Origin: Jannaschia maritima
GTDB lineage: Bacteria > Pseudomonadota > Alphaproteobacteria > Rhodobacterales > Rhodobacteraceae
Length of the DNA stretch: 64,000 nucleotides
Assembly (NCBI RefSeq): GCF_030973515.1
Contig: NZ_JARGZA010000008.1
Span: 119,018-183,017, forward strand
Direction: 5' to 3'
A program made the position numbers and the translations under genes. Under the pieces are notes generated by a model. That model did no database searches, was not told the DNA's origin, and saw only the letters and a program-made list of their open reading frames with translations. Shown here piece by piece: positions 41,887 through 49,475 of the stretch; positions within the stretch are counted from its first letter, which is position 1; each line of letters opens with the position of its first letter.

Positions 41887-42246
41887 TCACTTCAGCAGCG
41901 CCAGCGCCTGGCGGATCACCGCGGGCCCGGGCGTGGGCTTCGGGACCACCGGCGCGCCCAGGCCGGCGACCAGTTCCCCCTGCCGGTGCAGATCGCCGGT
42001 GTGCAGAAGGAAGGGCACGCCCAGATCGTGCAGGCGTTCGGCCACCGGCGCACAGGTCGCGCCCCGGCCCAGGTTGACGTCCAGCACGGCCACGTCCGGC
42101 GCATTCCCGTCGATGGCCGCCAACGCCCCTGGGACGTCCCGCGCCTCCACCGGTTCGGCGTCCAGATCCTCCGCCGCGAAGCGCAGGTCCATCAGGATCA
42201 TCGGCTCGTCATCCAGGATCAGGACCCGCCGGGGGGCATCGGTCAA
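41887..42246 (-). CDS. Single-domain response regulator partnered with the LOV kinase
   Basis: This 119-residue protein is a bare receiver domain: VLILDDEPMILMDL (acidic pair Asp12/Asp13), DVAVLDVNLGRG with phospho-acceptor Asp56, LLHTGD in place of the usual threonine strand, and a VVPKP lysine near residue 103. It starts at a TTG that overlaps the kinase stop (TTGA), a tight translational coupling. Lacking an output domain, it may act by protein contact or as a phosphate sink, as in other HWE-kinase systems. Confidence 0.82.
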   Translation of the reverse strand: MTDAPRRVLILDDEPMILMDLRFAAEDLDAEPVEARDVPGALAAIDGNAPDVAVLDVNLGRGATCAPVAERLHDLGVPFLLHTGDLHRQGELVAGLGAPVVPKPTPGPAVIRQALALLK

Positions 42247-43385
42247 CGGGCATCCCCGGGCAGTTCGATCGTCGCGGTCAGCCCATCGGCCGACCAGTCC
42301 CGCGTCAGCGAGCCGCCGGCCGCGCGCAGCAGCGTGTCGATGATGCCCATTCCCGTTCCGTGCGTCCCGTCGGGAGGCGTCACCGAGGGGCCGCCCCGCT
42401 CGCGCCACCGCAGCCGCAGGGACGGTGCTCCGCTCGCGTCCCCGTCGTTCCCGGTCTCGGCGGTCACGACCACCGTGCCCACGTCGTGCGACAGGCTGCC
42501 ATGCTTGACCGCGTTGGTCGCCAATTCGTGCAGGGTCAACCCCAGCGACGACACCGTGTTGGGCGCGGAACGGATGCCGTCCACCTCCACCCAGATGCGC
42601 GTCCCATCGGGGTCATAGGGGCGCAGGACCGAGCGCACCGCCTCGCCCACGTCGATGGAACCGCGCTGCGCGTCGTCCAGCGTCGTCTCGTACGCTCGGC
42701 CGAGGGCCTGGATTCGCTCGTTGATCTCGTGCGCAAGGGGCACCGCCCCACGGCTGCGACCGGTGAAGGTGACGATGCCCCCGATCACCGCGAACATGTT
42801 CTTCATGCGATGCGACAGCTCGCGCGACATCAGCTTGGCGTGCTTCTCGTCGGCGCGGGCCGCGTGGACGTCCGTGACGTCCCATTGCGACCCGAAGAAA
42901 TAGATCAGGTTCCCGTCCGGGTCGTAGATCGGGCCCAGGTGCAGGGCGTTCCAGAACGGCGTGCCGTCCTTGCGATAGTTCAGCAACTCCACCACGATCA
43001 CCTCCTCCGCGTCCAGGGCCTCGCTGATCCGGCGGATGGTGCCCGCATCGGAATCGGGACCTTGGAGGAATCGGCAGTTCCGGCCGACGATCTCGTCCTC
43101 GTCGTATCCGGTCAGGTCGCGAAAGGCGCGGTTCGCGAACACGATGGGGTGGTCGTCCTTGCGCGGGTCGGACAGGCAAATCGCCATGCGGGTCTGCGCC
43201 ATCGCCTGCTCGAACAGAACGCCGGAGGCGCCGTCGAACGCATCGCTCGAATGGACCGCGCGGAAACGGTCGCCGCTCTCGTCGCGGGACCGTCCGAACG
43301 CGCGATAGGCTTGATCGGACTGGCGTGGCGCTTCGTCGTCCTGCATGTCCTCGGACCCGTCCGCGCCATCCCTATCATCGCTCAT
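42243..43385 (-). CDS. LOV-domain blue-light sensor histidine kinase (HWE family)
   Basis: The 380-residue protein has a LOV-type PAS domain (residues about 55-175) with the flavin-binding motif GRNCRFLQGP, including photoactive Cys104, and FFGSQWDVTD near its end. The HWE/HisKA_2 kinase follows: ELSHRMKNMFAVIGG with phospho-accepting His192, LTLHELATNAVKHGSL and GTGMGIIDTLLRAAGGSL. Blue light should form a cysteinyl-flavin adduct and change kinase activity toward the adjacent receiver. ATG 43385 is chosen because GGAGG lies six bases upstream; another ATG two codons earlier is less well spaced. It is cytoplasmic, with no membrane helix. Confidence 0.92.
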   Translation of the reverse strand: MSDDRDGADGSEDMQDDEAPRQSDQAYRAFGRSRDESGDRFRAVHSSDAFDGASGVLFEQAMAQTRMAICLSDPRKDDHPIVFANRAFRDLTGYDEDEIVGRNCRFLQGPDSDAGTIRRISEALDAEEVIVVELLNYRKDGTPFWNALHLGPIYDPDGNLIYFFGSQWDVTDVHAARADEKHAKLMSRELSHRMKNMFAVIGGIVTFTGRSRGAVPLAHEINERIQALGRAYETTLDDAQRGSIDVGEAVRSVLRPYDPDGTRIWVEVDGIRSAPNTVSSLGLTLHELATNAVKHGSLSHDVGTVVVTAETGNDGDASGAPSLRLRWRERGGPSVTPPDGTHGTGMGIIDTLLRAAGGSLTRDWSADGLTATIELPGDAR

Positions 43386-43561
43386 ATGCATCCTCCGGGT
43401 GGGGCGCGATGGAACGCCCATCCGGCAGCATTGTCGGATGTTAGCTGCCTAGTCCGGCGGTGACATGGGCGCAATCGGAAGGAATGCAAGGGCCCCAATG
43501 CATTAGAGGTGTCTTTTGTCGTATACGCATACGTATGTCAGGCTTGGCTTACAGGCATCGG

Positions 43562-43598
43562 CGTCCCATGGGGACGGCCCACGGGACGCTTGGGCCGT
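43562..43598 (-). terminator. Overlapping hairpins after fbpA
   Basis: Two inverted repeats share sequence just beyond the fbpA stop on the minus strand: ACGGCCCA/TGGGCCGT (43574-43598) and CGTCCC/GGGACG (43562-43576). They may end the fbpA message. The rest of the 212-base gap up to the LOV kinase gene includes an AT-rich stretch with the palindrome CATACGTATG but no gene. Confidence 0.5.
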
Positions 43599-44620
43599 CA
43601 CTCCCAGTCGACGTCGGCGAAGATCCGGTTGGCGGCGGCGACGTTCTTGGCCACCGCGGACAGGTCCACGGGATCCGCCTCGAACTCACCCAACTGCTGC
43701 ACGCTCTCGGACAGCGGCACGCCCTCCACGGCAGGGTACTCGTCGTTGCCGTTTGCAAAGTAGGATTGCGCGCTGTCGGAGGCCAGGTATTCCAGGAACG
43801 CCACCGCGTTGTCGCGGTTGGGCGCGTTCGCTGCCACGCCGCCGCCCGACAGGTTCACATGCGCCCCCGCCGTCTCGGTCATCCGCGGGAACACGTATCC
43901 GATGCCGGCCAGCTCGTCCTGCCCCAACCCATCCACGTCCGTGCGCAACGCGCGCGCGAAGTAGTAGGTGTTCGATACGCTGATGTCGCACTCCCCCGAT
44001 ACCAGCCCGCGCAGCTGGTCCGTGTCGCCACCCTGCGGCGCGCGGGCGAAGTTGTTCACGACGCCCTGTGCCCAATCGCGCGCGGCCTCCTCGCCGTGAT
44101 GCTCGATCACCGCGGACAGCAGCGTCTGCGAATAGACGTTGGTGCTGGACCGGTGGCAGACCATCCCCTCGTATTGGGGATCGGCGAGGTCCAGATAGGT
44201 CTGCGGCGGGTCCGTGACGTCAGCCTCGTCGTAGAAGACGATCCGCGCCCGTTGGCTGAACCCGAACCACTCGTTGTCGGCATCCTGCAAGTTGCCGGGA
44301 ATGCGCGATTCCAGGACATCGCTGTCGACCGCTTGCAACAGGCCCGCGTCCTTCGCCCGCTCCAACCGCGTGGTGTCGACGGTCAGCAGCACGTCGGCGG
44401 GCGAGTTGCGCCCCTCCGCCTCCATGCGGGCGATCAGCTCGTCGGCGTTGCCTTCGATCCGGTTGATCGTGATCCCGGTCTGCTCGGTGAAGTCGGAGTA
44501 CAGCCGTTCGTCCGTGTCGTAATGGCGGGAGGAGTAGAGGTTCAACTCGCCCTCGGCGAAGGCCCCCGTCACCGGAAGCGCGATGGCCGCGGCGGACGTC
44601 AGGAGGAGGATGCGTGTCAC
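43598..44620 (-). CDS. fbpA: Ferric iron ABC transporter periplasmic binding protein
   Basis: This 340-residue protein has a signal peptide (residues 1-22, ending GAFA). It is an FbpA/FutA-type iron receptor: LNLYSSRHYDTDERLYSDF, IEGNADELIARMEAEGRNSPADVLLTVD, STNVYSQTLLSAVIEHHGE and the paired tyrosines in SVSNTYYFARAL that bind iron. The GTG start is supported by an AAAGGA ribosome binding site. The gene is a single transcription unit with terminator hairpins. Its cognate permease is at 46319, beyond a gamma-glutamyltransferase gene in the opposite direction. Confidence 0.91.
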   Translation of the reverse strand: MTRILLLTSAAAIALPVTGAFAEGELNLYSSRHYDTDERLYSDFTEQTGITINRIEGNADELIARMEAEGRNSPADVLLTVDTTRLERAKDAGLLQAVDSDVLESRIPGNLQDADNEWFGFSQRARIVFYDEADVTDPPQTYLDLADPQYEGMVCHRSSTNVYSQTLLSAVIEHHGEEAARDWAQGVVNNFARAPQGGDTDQLRGLVSGECDISVSNTYYFARALRTDVDGLGQDELAGIGYVFPRMTETAGAHVNLSGGGVAANAPNRDNAVAFLEYLASDSAQSYFANGNDEYPAVEGVPLSESVQQLGEFEADPVDLSAVAKNVAAANRIFADVDWE

Positions 44621-44759
44621 GATGGTTTCCTTTCAGATGCGATACCTGAGCTATTCACTCTGATATCCCCAGACCGTCGTCAACGCTTATTTCCGACGAT
44701 CGCGGTCGGATATTAACCCGCCCTATCGGGCAAGCGGCCCGTCGCCTAGTCTGAGCACC

Positions 44760-46322
44760 ATGCCTGGACCCGAGACATGGACGACCACGCGCCCCGCCTT
44801 GCGCGCGGGCGACGGAATGGTGGCGGCCCAGCACGTCGACGCCGCACGGGCAGGTGCCGCGATCCTCCATGCGGGCGGGAACGCGGTGGACGCGGCCGTG
44901 GCCGCTGCACTCTCGCTCGGCGTGGTGGAGCCCTGGATGTGCGGCCTGGGCGGCAGCGGTCTGATGGTCGCCTGGCTGGCGGGCGAAGGCCGGGCGGTCG
45001 GTCTCGACTTCCAGGGCGTCCTTGCGGGGAACGCCTCGACCGACGCCTATCCCGTCGATCCCGACCTGCCCCGGACGCTGATGGGCTTTCCCGCCGTGCG
45101 GGGGCAGGCGAACGTGATCGGGCCCGGCTCGATCACCGTCCCCGGCGCCCCCCGGGGCCTGCAGCATGCGTTGGACCGATGGGGGTCGCGCGACCGCGGG
45201 ACGGTCGCCGCCCCCGCGGTTGCGCTGGCCGACCGGGGCCATGCGGCCAACTGGTTCACCACGTTGCAGGTCGCGCTGGCGATGGACGGCCTCGCGCGCG
45301 ACGCGACCTCGGCCGCCCTGTGGCTGCCGGGCGGGAACCCGGTGCAGCCCGGCACCGTGGTGGCCAACCCCGCCCTGGCCTCGACCCTCCGGCTGTGGGC
45401 CGAGGGTGGGGCCGACGCGTTGGCCGGGCCGATAGCGGGGGACCTCGCCGCGATCGGGTCGGACATCGTGCGCTCCGACCTCGACGCCTACCGGGCGGTC
45501 GAACGGACAGTGGACGCCGTCCCCCACCGCGATGCCGTCGTCCACGCGCCGGGACCCGAAAGCGGCGGCGCCCGCCTTCGCCGGTTCCTGCGCGACGCCG
45601 CGACCGTGAGGCCGGGCGACCTGGGGCCCGGAACCTGGGCGGCCTATGCCCGCGGCCTGACCACCGCCTGGGCGGAGCACGACGTCCGCATGGGCCGCGA
45701 CGTCGGCGCGGGCACTTGCACCTCGCATCTGTCGGTGGTGGACCGGTGGGGCAACATGGCCACCCTGACCCACACGCTCCTGAACCGCTTCGGGTCCGGC
45801 GTGACGTTGCCGGGCACCGGGCTGCTGACCAACGACGCGGTCGGATACTTCGATCCGCGTCCGGGGCGTCCGACCTCCGTCGCCGGGGGCAAGCGGATCG
45901 ACGCGTCGAACATGTGTCCCACGATCGTCACCCGGAACGGCGCGGCGGTTCTGGCCGTCGGCGCCTCGGGCGGAAACCACATCGTGCCCGCCGTGGCGCA
46001 GGTCGTGGCCCTGACGCTGGATCACGGACTGCCGCTCGACGCCGCCCTCGACCATCCGCGCCTCGACCTGTCCGGCGGCCCCGCCCTGCGCATGGATCCC
46101 CGCCTGGGGCCGGACGTGGCCGCGCGCCTGGCCCGGGACGGCGCGGTGGTGGCGGACCAGCGTACGGTGTTCCCCAAACTCTACGCCTGCCCCACCGCCG
46201 TCGCGGTCGAGGACGGCGCCTGCGTCGGGGCCTGCGACCCCTCCCTCCCCGTCGCGGGCGCCGCGGCACCGGGCCCCTTCGTGGTGGAGGCGGTGACGCA
46301 ACGGGCGGGCGTGCAGGCCTAG
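44760..46322 (+). CDS. ggt: Gamma-glutamyltransferase-family N-terminal nucleophile hydrolase
   Basis: The 520-residue protein matches GGT precursors: MVAAQHVDAARAGAAILHAGGNAVDAAVA, MCGLGGSGLMVAWL and the self-cleavage site at Thr321 in GTCTSHLSVVDRWGN. The small-subunit motifs are DASNMCPTIV and GASGGNHIVPAVAQV. No signal peptide is obvious, so the enzyme may be cytoplasmic and act on glutathione, gamma-glutamyl amides or acyl-lactam type substrates. It lies between two halves of an iron transporter in the opposite orientation, and its end overlaps fbpB by four bases. Confidence 0.88.
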   Translation: MPGPETWTTTRPALRAGDGMVAAQHVDAARAGAAILHAGGNAVDAAVAAALSLGVVEPWMCGLGGSGLMVAWLAGEGRAVGLDFQGVLAGNASTDAYPVDPDLPRTLMGFPAVRGQANVIGPGSITVPGAPRGLQHALDRWGSRDRGTVAAPAVALADRGHAANWFTTLQVALAMDGLARDATSAALWLPGGNPVQPGTVVANPALASTLRLWAEGGADALAGPIAGDLAAIGSDIVRSDLDAYRAVERTVDAVPHRDAVVHAPGPESGGARLRRFLRDAATVRPGDLGPGTWAAYARGLTTAWAEHDVRMGRDVGAGTCTSHLSVVDRWGNMATLTHTLLNRFGSGVTLPGTGLLTNDAVGYFDPRPGRPTSVAGGKRIDASNMCPTIVTRNGAAVLAVGASGGNHIVPAVAQVVALTLDHGLPLDAALDHPRLDLSGGPALRMDPRLGPDVAARLARDGAVVADQRTVFPKLYACPTAVAVEDGACVGACDPSLPVAGAAAPGPFVVEAVTQRAGVQA

Positions 46323-47989
46323 CCGGCCCCGCCGGGCACCCGCGTCCGCGCGCCGGGCACGGGCCGCCGCGCCACCTGCAGGCACAGCAGCAGGACCGGC
46401 ACCAGGCCGATCAGCGCGATGGTCAGGCTGGGCACCGCGGCGCCCCCCAGCCGTTCGTCCGATGCCAAACGGTATGCCTGGACGGCGAGCGTGTCGAAGT
46501 CGAAGGGCCGCATGATCAGCGTCGCGGGCAACTCCTTAGCGACGTCCACGAACACGATCAGCGCCGCCGTCACCAACGCGGGCCGCAGCACGGGCAGGTG
46601 GACGCGTCCGACCACCCCCCAGCCCGACCGCCCCAGGACGCGGGCGGCGGCGTCCACGTTGGGCGTCACCGAGGCCAGCCCCCCTTCGTACGCGCCGATC
46701 GCCGCGGCCAGGAACCGGATCACGTAGGCGAGGACCAGCACCCAGATCGACCCCGTCAGCAGCAGGCCCGTGCGGATCCCGAACGACCGCTCCGCCCAAA
46801 GGTCCAGGGCGTTGTCGAAGGCTGCGAAGGGCACCAGCAGGCCGACCGCGATCACGCCGCCCGGTACCGCGTAGCCCAGCCGCCCCAGATACAGCGCCCA
46901 CCGCGCGGGGCGCCCGCCCCGGACCCGGTGCAGCGATCCCAGCAGGACCGCCGCCCCGACCGTCACCGCCGCGGCGACGAGGCCCAGGACGACCGTGTTG
47001 CCCGCGAAGCGAAGGTAGCGGGGATCCGTCCAGGACTGCTCCGACCCGGCGGCCATGGCGGCCAGCGTCCCCACCGGCACGACCAGCCCCAACGCCACCG
47101 GCAGGGCGCAGGCCAGGATCGCAAGGACGGCCCCCCTGCCCCGCAGCGCGATCCGCGGTGCCGGAACGACGCCCCGCGTGGCATAGCGCGCGCCCCCCCG
47201 GCTACGCCGTTCCAGCACGGCGAGGGTCAGCGCGAAGGCCAGAAGCCCCAGGGCCAGCTGCGCCGCCGCGGCCCTGTCCGCCAGGGTGAACCACGAGGTA
47301 TAGATGCCCGTGGCGAAGGTGCGGACCCCGAAATGCGCGACCGTACCGAAATCGGCCAGCGTCTCCATCATCGCGAGCAGGACGCCCGCCGCGATGGCCG
47401 GGCGCGCCATGGGCAGCGTCACGGTCAAAAAGACCCCCAAGGGCCCCCGCCCGAGCGACCGCGCGACCTGCGCGGGTCCCGCCCCTTCCATCAGGAAGGC
47501 CGAGCGGGCCAGCAGGTAGACGTAAGGGTACAGGACCAACGTCAGCATCGCCGCCGCACCGCCCAGCGACCGGATTTCCGGGAACCAGTAGTCGCGCGGC
47601 CCCCATCCTATCGCGTCCCGCAAGGCCGTTTGCACCGGACCCGGATGATCCAGAAGGAACGTATAGGCATAGGCCGCGACGTAGCCCGGCAGGGCCAGGG
47701 GCAGGATCAGAGCGCCCTCCAGGAGGCGGCGTCCGGGGAATGCGAAGGCGGTGACGATCCAGGCCGTGGCCGCGCCGAGGACGAAGGTCCCCGCACCCAC
47801 GAGCGCCACGAGGGCCAGCGTCGTCAGGACATAGCGCGGCAGAACCGTGGCGGCCAACTGCGAGACCGTGTCCACCGAACCTGCCATCGCCGCGACCAGC
47901 ACGCCGGCATGAGGTAGCGCGCACAGCACCGCGACGACGATCGCGGCGGCCGTTCCGATCGGAATGCGGGTTGCGCGCCGGATGCCCAT
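46319..47989 (-). CDS. fbpB: Ferric iron ABC transporter permease (FbpB type, two fused permease domains)
   Basis: The 556-residue protein has about 12 membrane helices in two homologous halves. Each half holds an EAA-like cytoplasmic loop (ARSLGRGPLGVFLTVTLPMARPAI and ARVLGRSGWGVVGRVHLPVLRPAL), typical of FbpB/AfuB. It moves iron released by the binding protein across the inner membrane. No ATPase (fbpC) gene is in the window. It starts at 47989 with 388 bases of non-coding DNA upstream. The overlap with the convergent ggt gene is four bases. Confidence 0.92.
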   Translation of the reverse strand: MGIRRATRIPIGTAAAIVVAVLCALPHAGVLVAAMAGSVDTVSQLAATVLPRYVLTTLALVALVGAGTFVLGAATAWIVTAFAFPGRRLLEGALILPLALPGYVAAYAYTFLLDHPGPVQTALRDAIGWGPRDYWFPEIRSLGGAAAMLTLVLYPYVYLLARSAFLMEGAGPAQVARSLGRGPLGVFLTVTLPMARPAIAAGVLLAMMETLADFGTVAHFGVRTFATGIYTSWFTLADRAAAAQLALGLLAFALTLAVLERRSRGGARYATRGVVPAPRIALRGRGAVLAILACALPVALGLVVPVGTLAAMAAGSEQSWTDPRYLRFAGNTVVLGLVAAAVTVGAAVLLGSLHRVRGGRPARWALYLGRLGYAVPGGVIAVGLLVPFAAFDNALDLWAERSFGIRTGLLLTGSIWVLVLAYVIRFLAAAIGAYEGGLASVTPNVDAAARVLGRSGWGVVGRVHLPVLRPALVTAALIVFVDVAKELPATLIMRPFDFDTLAVQAYRLASDERLGGAAVPSLTIALIGLVPVLLLCLQVARRPVPGARTRVPGGAG

Positions 47990-48377
47990 GCGGGCGGCCT
48001 TACCGCGCGATGCCGCGACGCGCCAGATATCCGAGCGATCCGGTCGGGCTTGCTCGGACGATCCCGTTCCCCGCGCGAACGGTCCACGATCCGCTCCGGA
48101 ACGGGTAGCGATATCTGCCTTCCCAGCGACCTGTCGTGCGGACGGGTCCGGCCCTCTTCACGCCCCCCCCCGTCACCGCGGGCGCGGCACCCGCGAAGGC
48201 GTTGCGAAACGGGTCCGGGGGTGCCTATAGGAACGCGAAGGACGACGCAGGCGGAACGAAGCGTTGCGAGCATCGAGCGGACCGATGGGCGGTACGGCAC
48301 TTATCGATCAACGCTTCCGGGCGAACGCGGCCGACCTGCTCGCCGGGGCCTCTGATGCGGGGGCGGAGCCGAGGCTC
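47990..48377. other. Non-coding stretch between fbpB and the repA remnant
   Basis: No convincing gene was found in either direction. It should contain the fbpB promoter. A run of nine C (48163-48171) is present. The right end leads without a visible start codon into the repA remnant, consistent with loss of the 5' part of that gene. Confidence 0.5.
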
Positions 48378-48587
48378 GACTGCCTTCGCGACCTGTCCGC
48401 GCAGGAGGTCACGGTCGACCCGGTGGTGAAGTCCACCGCCATCTCGGAGGCGGGATCGATGCATCGGACCGTGCACGAGGTGGAGCGCGCGCCGTTCCCT
48501 CGCGGCACCTGCGACCGGGCGGTGGACGGCCTGAGCCGGGTCGACGACGAGATCGAGGGTCCGACCGAACGGGCATGGGGTCGCTGA
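48378..48587 (+). pseudogene. repA: repA (ParA-type plasmid partition ATPase), C-terminal remnant
   Basis: The reading frame ending at 48587 gives LRDLSAQEVTVDP, VVKSTAISEAG, HEVERAPFPRGTCDRAVD and DDEIEGPTERAWGR. This follows the C-terminal end of RepA proteins of repABC plasmids (consensus features KSTAISDA, YEVER, TYDRA, NDEIE and a final WGR). The ATPase domain with its Walker motifs, about 300 residues, is absent upstream. The frame is open further left to about 48264, but that part is not recognisable as RepA. The stop overlaps the ATG of repB, as in intact operons. It cannot encode a working ATPase. Confidence 0.75.
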
Positions 48588-49446
48588 TGACACGAAAGAA
48601 CCCCCTCCGGCGCCGCGGGACACCCGGCCCCCTCGGGCGGACGCCGAACTGGCGGGACGGCCCGGCGGCCCGGTCGGCACAGCGCGATCGTCCCTCGCGC
48701 GCCCGCAGGAGGACGCGGTTCGGGACATCGACCCGTCCCTAATCGACGATGCCGGGTTCGAGGACCGATTGTCCGTGGATGCCAGGGCACAGGCGCGCCT
48801 GACCGAGTCGCTGCGCGCCCACGGGCAGCAGGTCCCCGTCCTCCTCCGCCCCCATCCGTCGACGCCGGGGCGATTCGAGATCGTGTACGGCCGCCGTCGC
48901 CTGGCGGCCCTGCGCGACCTCGGGCGACCCGTCCGCGCGATGGTGCGGCAGTTGGACGACCACGCGCTGACGATGGCGCAGGGACAGGAGAACACGTCCC
49001 GTCAGGATCTGTCGTTCATCGAGAAGGCATCCTTCGCGGCACAGTTGGACTTGGCGGGGTACGACCGGGATGCCGTCGCGGCGGCCCTGTCCACGGACCT
49101 GCCGATGGTCAGCCGCATGCTGAATATCGGCCACGCCTTTCCCCTGCCCCTGCTACGTGCGATTGGCTCCGCCCCCGCGGTGGGTCGCGACCGTTGGGCC
49201 GAGTTGGCCAAGCTCTATGCGCGACGCGGCGTAGCGGGACGGATCAAGGCGTCGATCGACGGGCCGGACTTTCGCGGCGACAGCAACGCGAGGTTCGAGG
49301 CCGTGCTGGCCCGGGCCGAGGGAAGACGCGCCATCCCCGCGGCCGCACCGCCCGCGCGCGACGTGACCGCGGACGACGGGACCGTCGTCGTCGACGGAAC
49401 GGTGGCTAAGGCGACGGGCACCGACGCCCGTAGCATGGCCCCGTGA
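48587..49446 (+). pseudogene. repB: repB (ParB-type plasmid partition protein), frameshifted and truncated
   Basis: An ATG at 48587 opens a RepB-like start (MTRKNPLRRRGTPGPLGRT) but this frame ends at TAA 48739-48741. The rest of RepB is in the -1 frame: EDAVRDIDPSLIDDAGFEDR, GQQVPVLLRPHPSTPGRFEIVYGRRRL, AQGQENTSRQDLSFIEKASFA and GPAPAVGRDRW-like SAPAVGRDRWAELAKL. The protein then stops at 49446, about 80-100 residues before the normal C-terminus, and no repC follows. A TTG at 48769 could start a shortened protein lacking the N-terminal part. The gene therefore appears decayed. Confidence 0.75.
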
Positions 49447-49475
49447 TCGAGACAGGGGGGTCGGCTCGACGGCGG

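Noticed and set aside
44621..44759. Iron-responsive box between fbpA and ggt
   Set aside because: A TGA-N5-TCA dyad is visible but it does not have the TGA-N9-TCA spacing expected of the iron-rhodo box, and no other known motif fits.
44777..47917. A plus-strand frame of over 1,000 codons across ggt and fbpB
   Set aside because: It is an overlapping frame made of Arg-, Gly- and Pro-rich sequence without recognisable domains, caused by high GC at third codon positions of the real genes.
48264..48377. Extension of the RepA remnant to the left in the same open frame
   Set aside because: The frame is open but the translation shows no resemblance to RepA before about 48378, so it was not included in the remnant.
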